Assembly: GCF_000425945.1 (NCBI RefSeq) | Contig: NZ_AUEK01000007.1 | Coordinates: 372,001-436,000, forward strand | DNA length: 64,000 nucleotides | Origin: Candidatus Solirubrobacter pratensis | GTDB taxonomy: Bacteria > Actinomycetota > Thermoleophilia > Solirubrobacterales > Solirubrobacteraceae | Direction: 5' to 3' | Part shown: piece by piece, positions 16,540-25,552 of the stretch | Position numbering within the stretch: the first letter of the stretch is position 1 | Layout: the number at the start of each line of letters is the position of its first letter | The notes under the pieces: model-generated | Databases searched by the model: none | Seen by the model: the letters and a program-made list of their open reading frames with translations, nothing else | What the model was told of the DNA's origin: nothing | Made by a program: the position numbers and the translations under genes

Positions 16540-18201
16540 TCATAACGCGGCCTGCAGCACCTTCTTGGCGACCGGCGCGGCGGCGGTGCCGCCGAAGCCG
16601 GCGCCGACGAGCATCACCGCGACGGCGACCTTCGGCTTGCGCGCGGGGGCGAAGGCGACGAACCAGGCGTCGGCGTCCTTGGGGTTCTTGGAGTTGGCGA
16701 CGAGCTCGGCGGTGCCCGTCTTGCCGGCGACCTGGACCCCGGGGACGGCGCCCGCCGTGCCGGTGCCGCTGCTGATCACGGCGATCATCATGTCGCGCAC
16801 GTTTCCTGCGACCGTGGAGCTGACGGCGCGGTTGCGGTGGACCTTGGCGCTCTTGACGATCCGCGGCTTGACGTGCACGCCGCGGTTGCCGATCGTCGCG
16901 CCGACCTCGGCCATGCCGAGCGGCGTCGCGAGGTCCTTGTTCTGGCCGATCGCGCTCGAGCCGACGGCGATCGCGTCCTTGAGCTGGGACGCCTTCGGAA
17001 TCGTGCTCGGCTTGGCGGCGGGGACGGCGGGCGTGTCGTTGAAGCCGAACGCCTCGGCCGTCGCGACGAGCTTCTTCGCCCCGAGCTTGGCGCCGAGCGG
17101 CGCGAAGACCGAGTTGCACGAGTCGGCGAAGGACGCGGTCAGGCTGCCGCCGCAGGTCTCGCCGCTGGCGTTGCCGAGCTTGACGCCCGACAAGGTCGCC
17201 GACGTGCGCCTCGGGTAGGAGCTCGTCGGCTTGGCGACGCCGTGCTGGAGCGCGGCGGCGAGCGTGATGATCTTGAACGTGGAGCCGGGCGGCTGCGGGG
17301 CGGAGACGGCGAGGCCGGCGAGCGCGAGCACCGAGCCGTCGCTGGGCTTGACCACCGCGACGCCGCCGAGCTTGCCGCCGAGCGCGCTCAGCGCCGTCTT
17401 CTGGAGGCCGAGCCGGATCGTCGTGTGGACCGACCTGCCGGGCACGCGCGGGACCTTGGCGACCGTGCGGTCGCCGAACCTCAGCGTGGAGCTCGGGCGG
17501 CCCGCGAGGCGGTCGTTGTAGATGCGCTCGAGCCCGGTCGGCTTGTCGCCGGCGACGCCGGCGATCGACGCGCCGGTCGGGTCGTCGGCGAGCAGACGGC
17601 CGGTCGTGTCGTAGATGTCGCCGCGGCGCGGCGTATCGCCGCTGCGCCGGCGCACCTCCTCGTCGCCCCTGAGGCCCGGGAGCCGCATGTCCGGCGTCCA
17701 GGCGATGAGCGCGGTCTGGCCCTCCTCGTGGACGGGGAAGCGAACCGTCCCGCGCAGCGTGCCGAAGTAGCGCGTCGTGACGGTCACCGGCGCGGTGGCG
17801 ACGCCGTCCTTGACGGGGGAGAGGCGCCCGACCGCGACGGTCTTCACGGTCGCGGCGCGGTACGCCTGCGCGTAGTCCTTGGTGAAGCCGAGCTCGGGGT
17901 GCGCCTTGCGGCTGCGCGCGTCGATCAGCCGCCACATCGCCTTCTGGTCGCCCTTCTCCCACGCGGTGACGAACGCCCGCACGGTCGCGGGCCGGTGGTC
18001 GGTCTCGAGCTGCTTGGAGACGAGGTAATAGCCGCCGGCGCCGAGTGCGGCGATGACGACGATGACCGTCAGGACGGCGCTCAGGGACGGCAGGCTGCGG
18101 TTGCGGCGCCGCCGCCGCGCGGGCGGCCCCGACAGGAAGGGCGAGCCGGCTCGGGGCGTGTACCCGAGCGTCCCGGAACGGCGTCGACGACGGCGGGCCA
18201 C
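16540..18201 (-). CDS. Class B penicillin-binding protein (transpeptidase)
   Basis: A 553-residue peptidoglycan transpeptidase. Basic N-terminus, one membrane anchor (about 40-62), an NTF2-like/MecA-N domain (about 68-170), a PBP dimerisation remnant, and the penicilloyl-serine domain with S307-x-x-K310 (PPGSTFKII), SCN at 361-363 and KTGT at 494-497. It would cross-link peptidoglycan outside the membrane. The MecA-N-like domain recalls PBPs with low beta-lactam affinity, but affinity cannot be read from sequence. A single leftward gene. Confidence 0.92.
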   Translation of the reverse strand: MARRRRRRSGTLGYTPRAGSPFLSGPPARRRRRNRSLPSLSAVLTVIVVIAALGAGGYYLVSKQLETDHRPATVRAFVTAWEKGDQKAMWRLIDARSRKAHPELGFTKDYAQAYRAATVKTVAVGRLSPVKDGVATAPVTVTTRYFGTLRGTVRFPVHEEGQTALIAWTPDMRLPGLRGDEEVRRRSGDTPRRGDIYDTTGRLLADDPTGASIAGVAGDKPTGLERIYNDRLAGRPSSTLRFGDRTVAKVPRVPGRSVHTTIRLGLQKTALSALGGKLGGVAVVKPSDGSVLALAGLAVSAPQPPGSTFKIITLAAALQHGVAKPTSSYPRRTSATLSGVKLGNASGETCGGSLTASFADSCNSVFAPLGAKLGAKKLVATAEAFGFNDTPAVPAAKPSTIPKASQLKDAIAVGSSAIGQNKDLATPLGMAEVGATIGNRGVHVKPRIVKSAKVHRNRAVSSTVAGNVRDMMIAVISSGTGTAGAVPGVQVAGKTGTAELVANSKNPKDADAWFVAFAPARKPKVAVAVMLVGAGFGGTAAAPVAKKVLQAAL

Positions 18202-18350
18202 CGCATCAGGTCTACCGCGTCAGGCGGACGTGAGGTCCGTTCGGTGACTCACTTGCACCGAACACGGCCCCGCGCCGCCCTGGCGGCCGCAACCCTCACC
18301 GCCCGGCGCCTCCGGTCGCGGGACTTGCACTCGGACGTAGGATTGTCGGG

Positions 18351-18392
18351 ATGTCGCGCATCCGGCGAGTAGCCCGCACCACCGCCCCTTAG
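18351..18392 (+). CDS. Possible 13-residue leader peptide
   Basis: ATG 18351 opens MSRIRRVARTTAP and stops at TAG 18390-18392, inside the upstream arm of a strong hairpin. TAGGAT (18338-18343) lies 7 bases before the ATG, so the mRNA could start at or near it. Four of 13 codons are Arg and two adjacent are Thr. It may be the sensor for ribosome-mediated attenuation of the aminotransferase gene. No direct proof. Confidence 0.45.
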   Translation: MSRIRRVARTTAP

Positions 18393-18421
18393 GCCCCGGC
18401 CGGCGCCGGGGAGGGCGGTGG
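18379..18421 (+). promoter_or_regulatory. Attenuator-like double hairpin before the aminotransferase
   Basis: CCACCGCCC (18379-18387) pairs perfectly with GGGCGGTGG (18413-18421). Within it CCCCGGC (18394-18400) pairs with GCCGGGG (18405-18411) around CGGC. A translating ribosome stopped on the leader peptide would block the left outer arm. The aminotransferase ATG is 39 bases downstream. It could be a transcription attenuator or a translation control element. Confidence 0.6.
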
Positions 18422-18459
18422 CTGTCCCTGTCCCAGCTCCGCTTCCCGAAAGGCCACCG

Positions 18460-19665
18460 ATGGCTATCTCGCCCCCGCCGCACGCCGGCGCCACGTTGTC
18501 CCGCCGGCTCACCGGCACCGAGTCCTCGCCGGTCCGCGACCTGCTCGAGCTCGCCAACCGCCCGGAGGTGATCTCGCTCGCCGGCGGTCTTCCGGCGCCG
18601 GACACGTTCGACGTCGAGGGGTTGGCCGAGGCGTTCGCCACCGTGCTCGGCGGTGCGGACGGGCGGCGGGCGCTCCAGTATTCGCTCACCGAGGGCGACC
18701 CGCGCTTACGCGAGTTACTCGCGGCGCGGCTGCGGGCGGGCGGCCTCGAGGACTGCGCCGGCGCCGAGGTGATCGTCACCACCGGCTCGCAGCAGGCGCT
18801 CGGCCTGATCGCGTCGGCGCTGCTGGACCCGGGCGACGCGGTGCTCGTCGAGGACCCGACGTACCTCGCCGCGCTGCAGTCCTTCGGGCTCGCCGACGCG
18901 CGGCCCGTCGCCGTGCCGTCGGACGCTGAGGGGCCGGAGCCAGACGCGCTGGTCGAGCTCGCCCGCGAGCACCGCGCGAAGGCCGTCTACCTGATCCCGA
19001 CGTTCCAGAACCCGACGGGGCGCACGATCCCCGCCGCACGGCGAGCGGCGCTCGCCGAGGCGACCGCCGCCGCGGGGCTGTGGGTCGTGGAGGACGATCC
19101 GTACAGCGCGCTGCGGCTCGAGGGCGACCCGGTCGACCTGCTCGCGGCCCAGCCGGCGGCGCGCGACCGCACGATCGTCGTGCAGACGCTGTCCAAGGTG
19201 CTCTCGCCCGGCCTGCGGCTCGGCTACCTGCGCGCGCCGGAGCCGCTGCGCGGGCCGCTCGCGGTCGCCAAGCAGGCCGCCGACCTGCACTCGCCGACGA
19301 TCAATCAGATGGCCGCCGCGGTCTGGCTCGAGCGCCACGACATGGGCGCGCACATCGCCGGCCTCGCCGCCCACTACCGCCCGCGCCGCGACGCGCTGCT
19401 GGAGGGGTTGGCCGAGCAGCTGCCCGAGGGCAGCGCGTGGACGTCCCCGGAGGGCGGCCTGTTCGTGTGGGTGACGCTGCCGGACGGGTTCGACGCCGAG
19501 GCGCTGCTGCCGGTGGCGCTCGAGCGGGGCGTCGCGTTCGTCCCGGGCCGGTTCTTCTACGCAGGGGCGGGGCGCCCGGAGACCCTCCGGCTCTCGTTCG
19601 CCACAGCGTCGCCTGGCGAGCTGCGCGAGGGTGCCGCCCGTCTGGGGGCCGCGATCCGGGGGTAG
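18460..19665 (+). CDS. PLP-dependent aminotransferase, class I (2-aminoadipate/LysN-like)
   Basis: A 401-residue fold-type I enzyme. ISLAGGLPAPDTFDVEGL at 38-55, the LQYSLTEGDPRLRELLA substrate-loop (72-88), TFQNPTGRTI (181-190), D213 (EDDPYSALR) binding the pyridine nitrogen, and K246 (QTLSKVLSPGLRLGY) forming the Schiff base. The pattern matches LysN/MocR-type aminotransferases acting on 2-aminoadipate, aromatic or branched-chain amino acids. ATG 18460 has AAAGG 6 bases upstream; a GTG at 18418 lies inside the attenuator hairpin and is less likely. Confidence 0.9.
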   Translation: MAISPPPHAGATLSRRLTGTESSPVRDLLELANRPEVISLAGGLPAPDTFDVEGLAEAFATVLGGADGRRALQYSLTEGDPRLRELLAARLRAGGLEDCAGAEVIVTTGSQQALGLIASALLDPGDAVLVEDPTYLAALQSFGLADARPVAVPSDAEGPEPDALVELAREHRAKAVYLIPTFQNPTGRTIPAARRAALAEATAAAGLWVVEDDPYSALRLEGDPVDLLAAQPAARDRTIVVQTLSKVLSPGLRLGYLRAPEPLRGPLAVAKQAADLHSPTINQMAAAVWLERHDMGAHIAGLAAHYRPRRDALLEGLAEQLPEGSAWTSPEGGLFVWVTLPDGFDAEALLPVALERGVAFVPGRFFYAGAGRPETLRLSFATASPGELREGAARLGAAIRG

Positions 19666-19675
19666 GGCTCGTCTC

Positions 19676-19834
19676 GTGGAGGAACGACGACCCAGACCAG
19701 AGATGGACGAGGTGCGCGACGCGCTGCGCGAGCACGACGAGCGCCAGGAATCGGAGCCGGACGTCGACGCGCGCGACCCGGACGCGGCCGACTCGGCCGA
19801 CTCGGCCGACGACGGCGGGTCCGACGACGCCTGA
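19676..19834 (+). CDS. Small acidic protein, unknown
   Basis: A 52-residue frame from GTG 19676, just after the aminotransferase stop. It contains EMDEVRDALREHDERQESEP followed by a run of Asp/Ala/Ser (two copies of DSAD), so it is helical then disordered and strongly acidic. Short proteins of this kind are frequent, unnamed, in related actinobacteria. Function unknown. Confidence 0.5.
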   Translation: MEERRPRPEMDEVRDALREHDERQESEPDVDARDPDAADSADSADDGGSDDA

Positions 19835-19861
19835 CGGCGGGGCCGGCGAACGTCCGCATAT

Positions 19862-19875
19862 GGTTCGAGCGAACC
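19862..19875. promoter_or_regulatory. Operator-like palindrome upstream of the MFS exporter
   Basis: GGTTCG-AG-CGAACC is a perfect inverted repeat directly after CATAT, in a position to overlap a -10 region. Exporters of this family are usually repressed by TetR or MarR proteins that bind such sites; no repressor gene adjoins. Confidence 0.5.
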
Positions 19876-19876
19876 C

Positions 19877-19951
19877 ATGCGCCTGAACCACCTCGCCCTC
19901 ACGGCCCTCCGGCCGCTGCACGAGCCGCCCGACCTCAGGCTCGTGTCGTGA
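19877..19951 (+). CDS. Possible 24-residue upstream peptide of the MFS gene
   Basis: ATG 19877 opens MRLNHLALTALRPLHEPPDL and ends TGA 19949-19951, overlapping the exporter's GTG start as GTGA. This would couple translation of the exporter to the short frame. Alternatively the overlap is chance. Confidence 0.35.
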   Translation: MRLNHLALTALRPLHEPPDLRLVS

Positions 19952-21555
19952 GCCGGCGCGACAACCCCTTCGCTGCGCTCAGCGTCCTCAGCCTCGGCCT
20001 CTTCATGACGCTGCTGGACGTGACGATCGTCAACGTCGCGATCCCGCAGCTCGTGGACTCGCTGAACGCGTCGATCGACGAGGCGCTGTGGGTGCTCAAC
20101 GCGTACGTGCTCGTGCTCGGCGTGTGCCTGATCACGGCCGGCCGGCTCGGCGACATCTTCGGCCCGCGCAACGTCTTCCTCGCCGGCACCGCGCTGTTCA
20201 CGCTCGCCTCCGCCGCCTGTGGGATCTCGAACAGCCCGGCCGCGCTGATCGCGGCGCGGGCCGTGCAGGGCGTCGGCGCCGCGCTGCTCACGCCGCAGCC
20301 GCTCGCGATCGTGCTGCCGCTGTTCCCGCCAGAGAAGCGGGGGTCGGCGTTCGCCGTCAACGGCGTGGTCGCCGGCGTGGCGGCGGTCGCGGGACCGACG
20401 CTCGGCGGCTTCATCGTCACCCACTGGGACTGGCGCGGGATCTTCTTCGTGAACCTGCCCTTCGGCGTGCTCTCGATCGCGCTGACGCTGTGGATCGTGC
20501 CCGACCTGCGCCCGGGCCGCAGGCACCGGCTCGACATGGCGGGCGTGCTCGTCTCGACGCTCGCCCTGACCGCGATCACCTACGCGCTGATCGAGGGCCA
20601 GCGCTACGACTGGGACGCAAGGATCATCGGGCTGCTCGCCGGCGGCGCCGTCCTGCTGGCGACCTTCGTCTGGATGCAACGGCGCCGGCAGACCGGCGGG
20701 CGCGAGCCGCTCGTCCCGTTCGCCCTCTTCAAGGACCGCAACTACGGCCTGATCCTCGCCGTCGCCGCGGCCGTGCACCTCGGCATGGCGGGACTGTTCC
20801 TGCCGTTCACCATCTACCTGCAGTCGGTGCTCGGGCTGAGCGCCCTGCAGGCGGGACTGGTGTACGTGCCGTTCTCGCTCACCTCGATGGTCTTCTCGCC
20901 GGTCAGCGGCCGCCTCACGGACCGCATCGGCGGCAAGTACATCCTCATGACCGGGCTGACGCTGTTCGCGGCCGGCATGCTGGCGCTGGTGGCGATCGCG
21001 GGCGTGAGCACGTCGCGCTGGGTGTTCGTGCCGGGGATGATCCTCGGCGGGCTCGGCGTCAGCGGGATCTTCGTCCCGATGATCACGATGGCGATGGGCC
21101 AGGTCCCGCCGCCGCTCGCGGGCGCCGCGTCCGGGCTCCTGAACACCACGCGCCAGCTCGGCGGCGCGATCGGCGGCGCGCTGGTCGGCGCGGTGCTGCA
21201 GAACCGGCTCGCGGCCTCGCTGCACGACGAGGCGATCGCGCGCGCCGGCGAGCTGCCCGCACAGGCGCGCTCCGGCTTCGTCCACGGCTTCGACAAGGCG
21301 GCGAGCGGCGGCCTGGAGGTCGGCGCCGGGCAGACCGGCGCCACGCCTCCGGCAGGGCTGCCCGAGGAGATCGCCCAGCGCGTGGCCGCCGTCGCGCGCG
21401 AGGTGTTCGACTTCGCGTTCGTCTCCGCGATGCGCTGGTCGCTGATCGTCCCGGCCGCGATCATGCTCGCCGCCGCAGGGGCGTGCTTCGCCCTGCGCCA
21501 GCCGCCCCGGACGCGCCCCGAGCCGGCGGCGGAGCCCGAGGCGGTGACGGCGTGA
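19948..21555 (+). CDS. MFS drug:H+ antiporter, DHA2/EmrB-QacA type
   Basis: A 535-residue inner-membrane exporter with 14 predicted helices. LDVTIVNVAIPQL in helix 1, GRLGDIFGPRNVFLAG (motif A), ARAVQGVGAALLTPQPLAIV (motif B) and GPTLGGFIVTHWDWRGIFFVNLPFG (motif C region) place it in the 14-TMS DHA2 family that expels toxic or hydrophobic compounds. GTG start overlaps a short upstream frame. The next gene overlaps its stop (TGATG). Confidence 0.92.
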   Translation: MSRRDNPFAALSVLSLGLFMTLLDVTIVNVAIPQLVDSLNASIDEALWVLNAYVLVLGVCLITAGRLGDIFGPRNVFLAGTALFTLASAACGISNSPAALIAARAVQGVGAALLTPQPLAIVLPLFPPEKRGSAFAVNGVVAGVAAVAGPTLGGFIVTHWDWRGIFFVNLPFGVLSIALTLWIVPDLRPGRRHRLDMAGVLVSTLALTAITYALIEGQRYDWDARIIGLLAGGAVLLATFVWMQRRRQTGGREPLVPFALFKDRNYGLILAVAAAVHLGMAGLFLPFTIYLQSVLGLSALQAGLVYVPFSLTSMVFSPVSGRLTDRIGGKYILMTGLTLFAAGMLALVAIAGVSTSRWVFVPGMILGGLGVSGIFVPMITMAMGQVPPPLAGAASGLLNTTRQLGGAIGGALVGAVLQNRLAASLHDEAIARAGELPAQARSGFVHGFDKAASGGLEVGAGQTGATPPAGLPEEIAQRVAAVAREVFDFAFVSAMRWSLIVPAAIMLAAAGACFALRQPPRTRPEPAAEPEAVTA

Positions 21556-22349
21556 TGGAGATGCGCAGGCTCGCCGGCGAGGACGTGCCGGTCGTCGGGA
21601 TGGGGACGTGGAAGACGTTCGACGTGCGCGGCCCGCGAGAGACCGGCGCGCACGCCGTCGTGCGCGCCGGCCTCGACGCCGGCATCCGCGTCTTCGACAG
21701 CTCGCCCATGTACGGCGCGGCCGAGCGCGTGCTCGCCGCCGCGCTCGACGGCCGCCGCGAGGAGGCGTACGTCGCGACCAAGATCTGGACGCCCGATGCC
21801 GCCGACGGCGAGCGCCAGGCCGCCGCGGCGCTGGACTGGTACGGGCGGGTGGACCTCTACCAGGTCCACAACCTGGTCAACACGCGCGCGCACCTGGCGC
21901 TGCTCGAGCGCCTGCGCGACGAGGGCCGCGTCCGCGCGCTCGGCGCGACGCACTGCAGCGCCGGCGCGTTCTCGGAGCTCGCCGAGGTGATGCGCAGCGG
22001 GCGCATCGACGCGATCCAGGTGCCCTACAACCCGCGCCAGCGCGAGGTCGAGCGCGAGATCCTCCCGCTCGCGGAGGAGCTCGGGCTCGGCGTGCTGATC
22101 ATGCGCCCGTTCGGCGAGGGCGCGCTGACGCGCCGGCCGCCGTCGCCCGAGCAGCTCGCGCCGCTGCGCGAGTTCGGCGTCGAGACCTGGGGCCAGGCGC
22201 TGCTCAAGTGGGTCCTCTCCGACCCGCGCTGCACGGTCGCGATACCCGCGACCTCACGGCCCGAGCGAGCCGCGGAGAACGCCGCCGCCGGCTCAGCACC
22301 GTGGTTCGGGCCCGAGGAGCGCAAGCTGGTGCAGGCGCTAGGCCCCTAA
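21555..22349 (+). CDS. Aldo/keto reductase
   Basis: A 264-residue NADPH-dependent TIM-barrel oxidoreductase. GMGTWKTFDV near the start, catalytic D (VFDSSPMYG, with Tyr55-like Y), K (VATKIW), the DLYQVHN strand, and a C-terminal cofactor region with CTVAIPATSRPERAAEN. The ATG at 21555 overlaps the exporter stop, so the pair could detoxify and export the same type of compound (inference). It overlaps the convergent DsbA-like gene by 4 bases. Confidence 0.88.
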   Translation: MEMRRLAGEDVPVVGMGTWKTFDVRGPRETGAHAVVRAGLDAGIRVFDSSPMYGAAERVLAAALDGRREEAYVATKIWTPDAADGERQAAAALDWYGRVDLYQVHNLVNTRAHLALLERLRDEGRVRALGATHCSAGAFSELAEVMRSGRIDAIQVPYNPRQREVEREILPLAEELGLGVLIMRPFGEGALTRRPPSPEQLAPLREFGVETWGQALLKWVLSDPRCTVAIPATSRPERAAENAAAGSAPWFGPEERKLVQALGP

Positions 22350-23146
22350 TCGCCTGAGGACTTGCCCGCGATCAGGCTCGAGATCGCCTGATCGGGGTTC
22401 TGGCTGAGGTCGACCGGCTTCATCGTGCCGCCGGTCGTCCCGCCGGCGAACGACGGGGTCGCGTCGAAGCCGAAGCTCTGGAACTCGCCCTGGGCCTTGG
22501 CCACCGCGTCCTTGGCGGCGGCCGTCCTGCTGTCGGCGATCAGCTTGTCGGCGTCCAGGCCGGGCACGCCCGCGGCGATCTTGCGCGCGAACGCGTCGTT
22601 GACGTAGTTGTCGCTCTCGTCGCCCTGGTTGATGTACCAGATGCGGTCGAAGTTCCAGCTCTTGTCCTGCAGCCCGGAGGCGTAGGAGTACTGGGCGGCC
22701 GGCTGCGACCACGGGCGGACGAAGCCGAACGCGTCGAACTCGATCCGCAGCTTGTGGGAGCGGACGTACTTCTCGATGATCGGCGGGAGGATGTCGTCGG
22801 AGTAGGCCTTGCAGGCAGGGCACACGAGGTCGCCGTACTCGACGAGCGTGTGCGGCGCCTTCGGATCGCCCAGCGCGTTGCCCGACTGCGGGATCCCGCC
22901 GAACTCCTGGGCCGCGAGCGTCTGGCCGGCGATCGCCTCGCCGCTCTGCTTCTTCGGGGTGCTCGTGCCGCCGGAGGAGATGACGATCGCCACGACGACG
23001 ACGATTGCGGCGATCCCGACGAGCGCGCCGAGCTGGAGCAGTCTGCGCCGGCGTGCGGACTGGGCCGCTTCGCGCTGCTCGGCCTCCTGACGCGCCGCCC
23101 GGGCCTCCTCGCGGCGCTTCCTGCGGGATCCCTGCGCGTTTGCCAT
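22346..23146 (-). CDS. Membrane-anchored DsbA-like thioredoxin-fold protein
   Basis: A 266-residue extracytoplasmic thiol oxidoreductase. A basic N-terminus, one membrane helix (about 37-57), then a thioredoxin fold of the DSBA type with the active site C109-P-A-C112 and the cis-Pro segment DATPSFA near the C-terminus. It resembles actinobacterial DsbA/MdbA proteins that fold secreted proteins by disulphide formation. A single gene transcribed away from metE. Confidence 0.9.
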   Translation of the reverse strand: MANAQGSRRKRREEARAARQEAEQREAAQSARRRRLLQLGALVGIAAIVVVVAIVISSGGTSTPKKQSGEAIAGQTLAAQEFGGIPQSGNALGDPKAPHTLVEYGDLVCPACKAYSDDILPPIIEKYVRSHKLRIEFDAFGFVRPWSQPAAQYSYASGLQDKSWNFDRIWYINQGDESDNYVNDAFARKIAAGVPGLDADKLIADSRTAAAKDAVAKAQGEFQSFGFDATPSFAGGTTGGTMKPVDLSQNPDQAISSLIAGKSSGD

Positions 23147-23181
23147 GCATGCATGATGGCGCGGCCGGGTGAGTCCTCGAT

Positions 23182-23356
23182 AAGGTTCCCGGCGGAAACG
23201 ATCGCGCCCACCTGAACGGGCCAGGGAATCCGGTTCGAAATCCGGAGCTGACGCGCAGCGGTAGGGACGTGCACGCGACTCGATGCCACTGGGCCCAAGG
23301 GCCTGGGAAGGCGGTCGCCTCGATCACGTCCGAGCCCGAAGACCTGTCGCTTCCGC
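23182..23356 (+). ncRNA. Cobalamin (B12) riboswitch
   Basis: The leader of metE carries the conserved cobalamin-riboswitch blocks in order: GGTTCCC near 23184, GGGAATCCGGT (23224-23234), CCGGAGCTGACGCGCAGCGG (23242-23261), GCCACTGGG (23285-23293), GGGAAGGCGG (23305-23314) and the B12 box AGCCCGAAGACCTGTC (23333-23348). Adenosyl- or methylcobalamin binding would shut down metE, as is known where a B12-dependent MetH is also present. A GCCGGC hairpin (23355-23372) after the box may be the expression platform. Ends are approximate. Confidence 0.93.
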
Positions 23357-23425
23357 CGGCACGCACGCCGGCCCCGACATCAGCGGCCTCGCGTACGGGC
23401 CGCACGGAGCACAAGGAGCACCCAT

Positions 23426-25552
23426 ATGGCACGCACCGCCGTGCTGGGCCTTCCCCGCGTGGGCCCGAACCGTGAGCTCAAGACGGCGCTCGAGGCGCGC
23501 TGGTCCGGCCGCGCGACCGACGAGGAGCTGCTGGCCGTCGCGCGCGAGCAGCGCGCGGCGCTGTGGCGGCGAGCCGCGGACGCCGGGATCGACGTGATCT
23601 GCGTGGGCGACGCGAGCCTCTACGACCACGTGCTCGACACCGCGGTCGCCGTCGGCGCCGTGGAGCCGGGGCTCGACGCCTACTTCGAGGCCGCGCGTGG
23701 CGCGCGGCCGCTCGAGATGACGAAGTGGTTCGACACCAACTACCACTACCTCGTGCCGCGGCTCACCGGCGAGCTCGCCGCCCGCCCGGACCACTGGCTG
23801 GAGCAGCTCGCCGAGGCCCGCGCGCTGGGCATCGAGGGCCGGCCGGTGATCCTCGGCCCGTGGTCGTTCGTGCAGCTCGCGAAGGCGCCTCTGTCATGCC
23901 TCGACGCCCTGCTGCCGGTGTACGCGGAGCTCGTGGACGCCCTCGACGCGCGCGAGTTCCAGATCGACGAGCCGTGCCTGGTGACGGGGCGCTACGAGGG
24001 GTTCGAGCGCGCCTGGCGCGCGCTCGAGGACGCCGCGGGCGAGCGCGAGCTGTGCCTGACGACCTACTTCGGGCGCGTGCCCGGGGAGGTCTTCGCGCTC
24101 GGCGCCGCGGAGATCCACCTCGACCTCGTGCGCGCGCCCGAGCAGCTCGAGCCGGCGCTCGCGGCGGTCGCCGGCGGGTCCACGCGGCTGTCGCTCGGCG
24201 TCATCGACGGCCGCAACGTCTGGGCCGCCGACCTCGAGCGGGCGCGCGCCCTGATCGACCGAGCGATCACGGCCCTCGGGGAGGACCGGGTGACGATCGC
24301 GCCGTCGTGCTCGCTGCTGCACGTCCCCTACGACGCGTCACGGGAACGCGCGCTGCCCGGGCGGCTCGCGTTCGCCTACGAGAAGCTCGAGGAGCTCGCG
24401 CTGCTCAAGGCGGGGGAGTGGCCGCAGCGCGCCGTCGCGCCGGTGCCGCGCGACGAGTCCGTGCGGGCGCGGGTCGCCGCGCTGCGGCCGGCCGACTACG
24501 CCCGCTCGGCGCCGTACGCGCAGCGCGCGGCGGCGCAGCGGGAGCGCGTGGCGCTGCCGCCGCTGCCGACGACGACGATCGGCTCGTTCCCGCAGACCGC
24601 GGAGATCCGCCGCGCGCGGCGCGAGCTGCGCTCCGGCGCGCTCGGCGCCGGGGAGTACGAGCGCTTCATGCGCGAGCGGATCGCGGAGGCGATCGAGCTC
24701 CAGGAGGAGCTCGGCCTCGACATGCTGGTGCACGGCGAGGCGGAGCGCGCCGACATGGTCGAGTACTTCGGCGAGCAGCTCGAGGGCTTCGCGTTCACCG
24801 AGCACGGCTGGGTTCAGTCCTACGGCAGCCGCTGCGTCAAGCCGCCGATCCTGCACGGCGACGTCTCGCGCCCGGAGCCGATGACGCTCGCGTGGTGGCG
24901 GCACGCGCAGTCGCTGACGTCCAGGCCCGTCAAGGGCATGCTGACGGGGCCGGTGACGATCCTGCAGTGGTCGTTCGTGCGCGACGACCAGCCGAGGCGC
25001 GAGACCTGCACGCAGATCGCGCTCGCGATCCAGGACGAGGTGCGCGACCTGGAGGCGGCCGGCTGCTTCGCGATCCAGATCGACGAGGCGGCGCTGCGCG
25101 AGGGCCTGCCGCTGCACCCCTCCGAGCAGGACGAGTACGTCCGCTGGGCCGTCGACTGCTTCCGGCTGACCGCCGCCCCGGCCCGCCCGGAGACCCAGAT
25201 CCATACGCACATGTGCTACTCGGAGTTCGGCGAGATGATCGAGCACATCGCCCGCTTGGACGCCGACGTGCTCTCGATCGAGGCGTCGCGCTCGGACATG
25301 GAGCTGCTCGACGTCTTCGATCGCTTCGAGTATCCCAACGAGATCGGGCCGGGCGTGTACGACATCCACTCGCCGCGCGTGCCCGAGGTCGAGGAGATCG
25401 AGCGTCTGCTGGCGCTCGCCGAGGCGCGGCTCGGCCGCGAGCGGCTGTGGGTCAATCCCGATTGCGGGCTCAAGACGCGCGGCTGGGAGGAGACGCTCCC
25501 CGCGCTCGAGAACCTCGTGGCCGCGGCGCGCCGGCGGCGGATGGCGGCGTGA
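23426..25552 (+). CDS. metE: Cobalamin-independent methionine synthase
   Basis: A 708-residue enzyme that moves the methyl group of 5-methyltetrahydropteroyltriglutamate to homocysteine, the last step of methionine synthesis. Two barrels: N-terminal (1-370; [23 protein letters not shown]) and catalytic (about 385-700; [10 protein letters not shown]). The zinc ligands are H595 and C597 (HTHMC) and C680 (NPDCGLKTR). It is somewhat shorter than the about 750 residues of E. coli MetE, in the N-terminal half. AAGGAG (23413-23418) precedes the ATG. Repressed by B12 through the riboswitch; first gene of a two-gene operon. Confidence 0.96.
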   Translation: MARTAVLGLPRVGPNRELKTALEARWSGRATDEELLAVAREQRAALWRRAADAGIDVICVGDASLYDHVLDTAVAVGAVEPGLDAYFEAARGARPLEMTKWFDTNYHYLVPRLTGELAARPDHWLEQLAEARALGIEGRPVILGPWSFVQLAKAPLSCLDALLPVYAELVDALDAREFQIDEPCLVTGRYEGFERAWRALEDAAGERELCLTTYFGRVPGEVFALGAAEIHLDLVRAPEQLEPALAAVAGGSTRLSLGVIDGRNVWAADLERARALIDRAITALGEDRVTIAPSCSLLHVPYDASRERALPGRLAFAYEKLEELALLKAGEWPQRAVAPVPRDESVRARVAALRPADYARSAPYAQRAAAQRERVALPPLPTTTIGSFPQTAEIRRARRELRSGALGAGEYERFMRERIAEAIELQEELGLDMLVHGEAERADMVEYFGEQLEGFAFTEHGWVQSYGSRCVKPPILHGDVSRPEPMTLAWWRHAQSLTSRPVKGMLTGPVTILQWSFVRDDQPRRETCTQIALAIQDEVRDLEAAGCFAIQIDEAALREGLPLHPSEQDEYVRWAVDCFRLTAAPARPETQIHTHMCYSEFGEMIEHIARLDADVLSIEASRSDMELLDVFDRFEYPNEIGPGVYDIHSPRVPEVEEIERLLALAEARLGRERLWVNPDCGLKTRGWEETLPALENLVAAARRRRMAA

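Noticed and set aside
16273-16545. 90-residue plus-strand frame in the gap before the penicillin-binding protein
   Set aside because: Arg/Ser-rich with no motif, and it overlaps the more convincing formamidase-like fragment in another frame.
18715-21285. Long open frame of 856 codons on the minus strand across the aminotransferase and MFS genes
   Set aside because: Composition is an Arg/His/Gln-rich low-complexity mix with no motifs, typical of the frame opposite a high-GC gene. The plus-strand genes have clear family motifs throughout.
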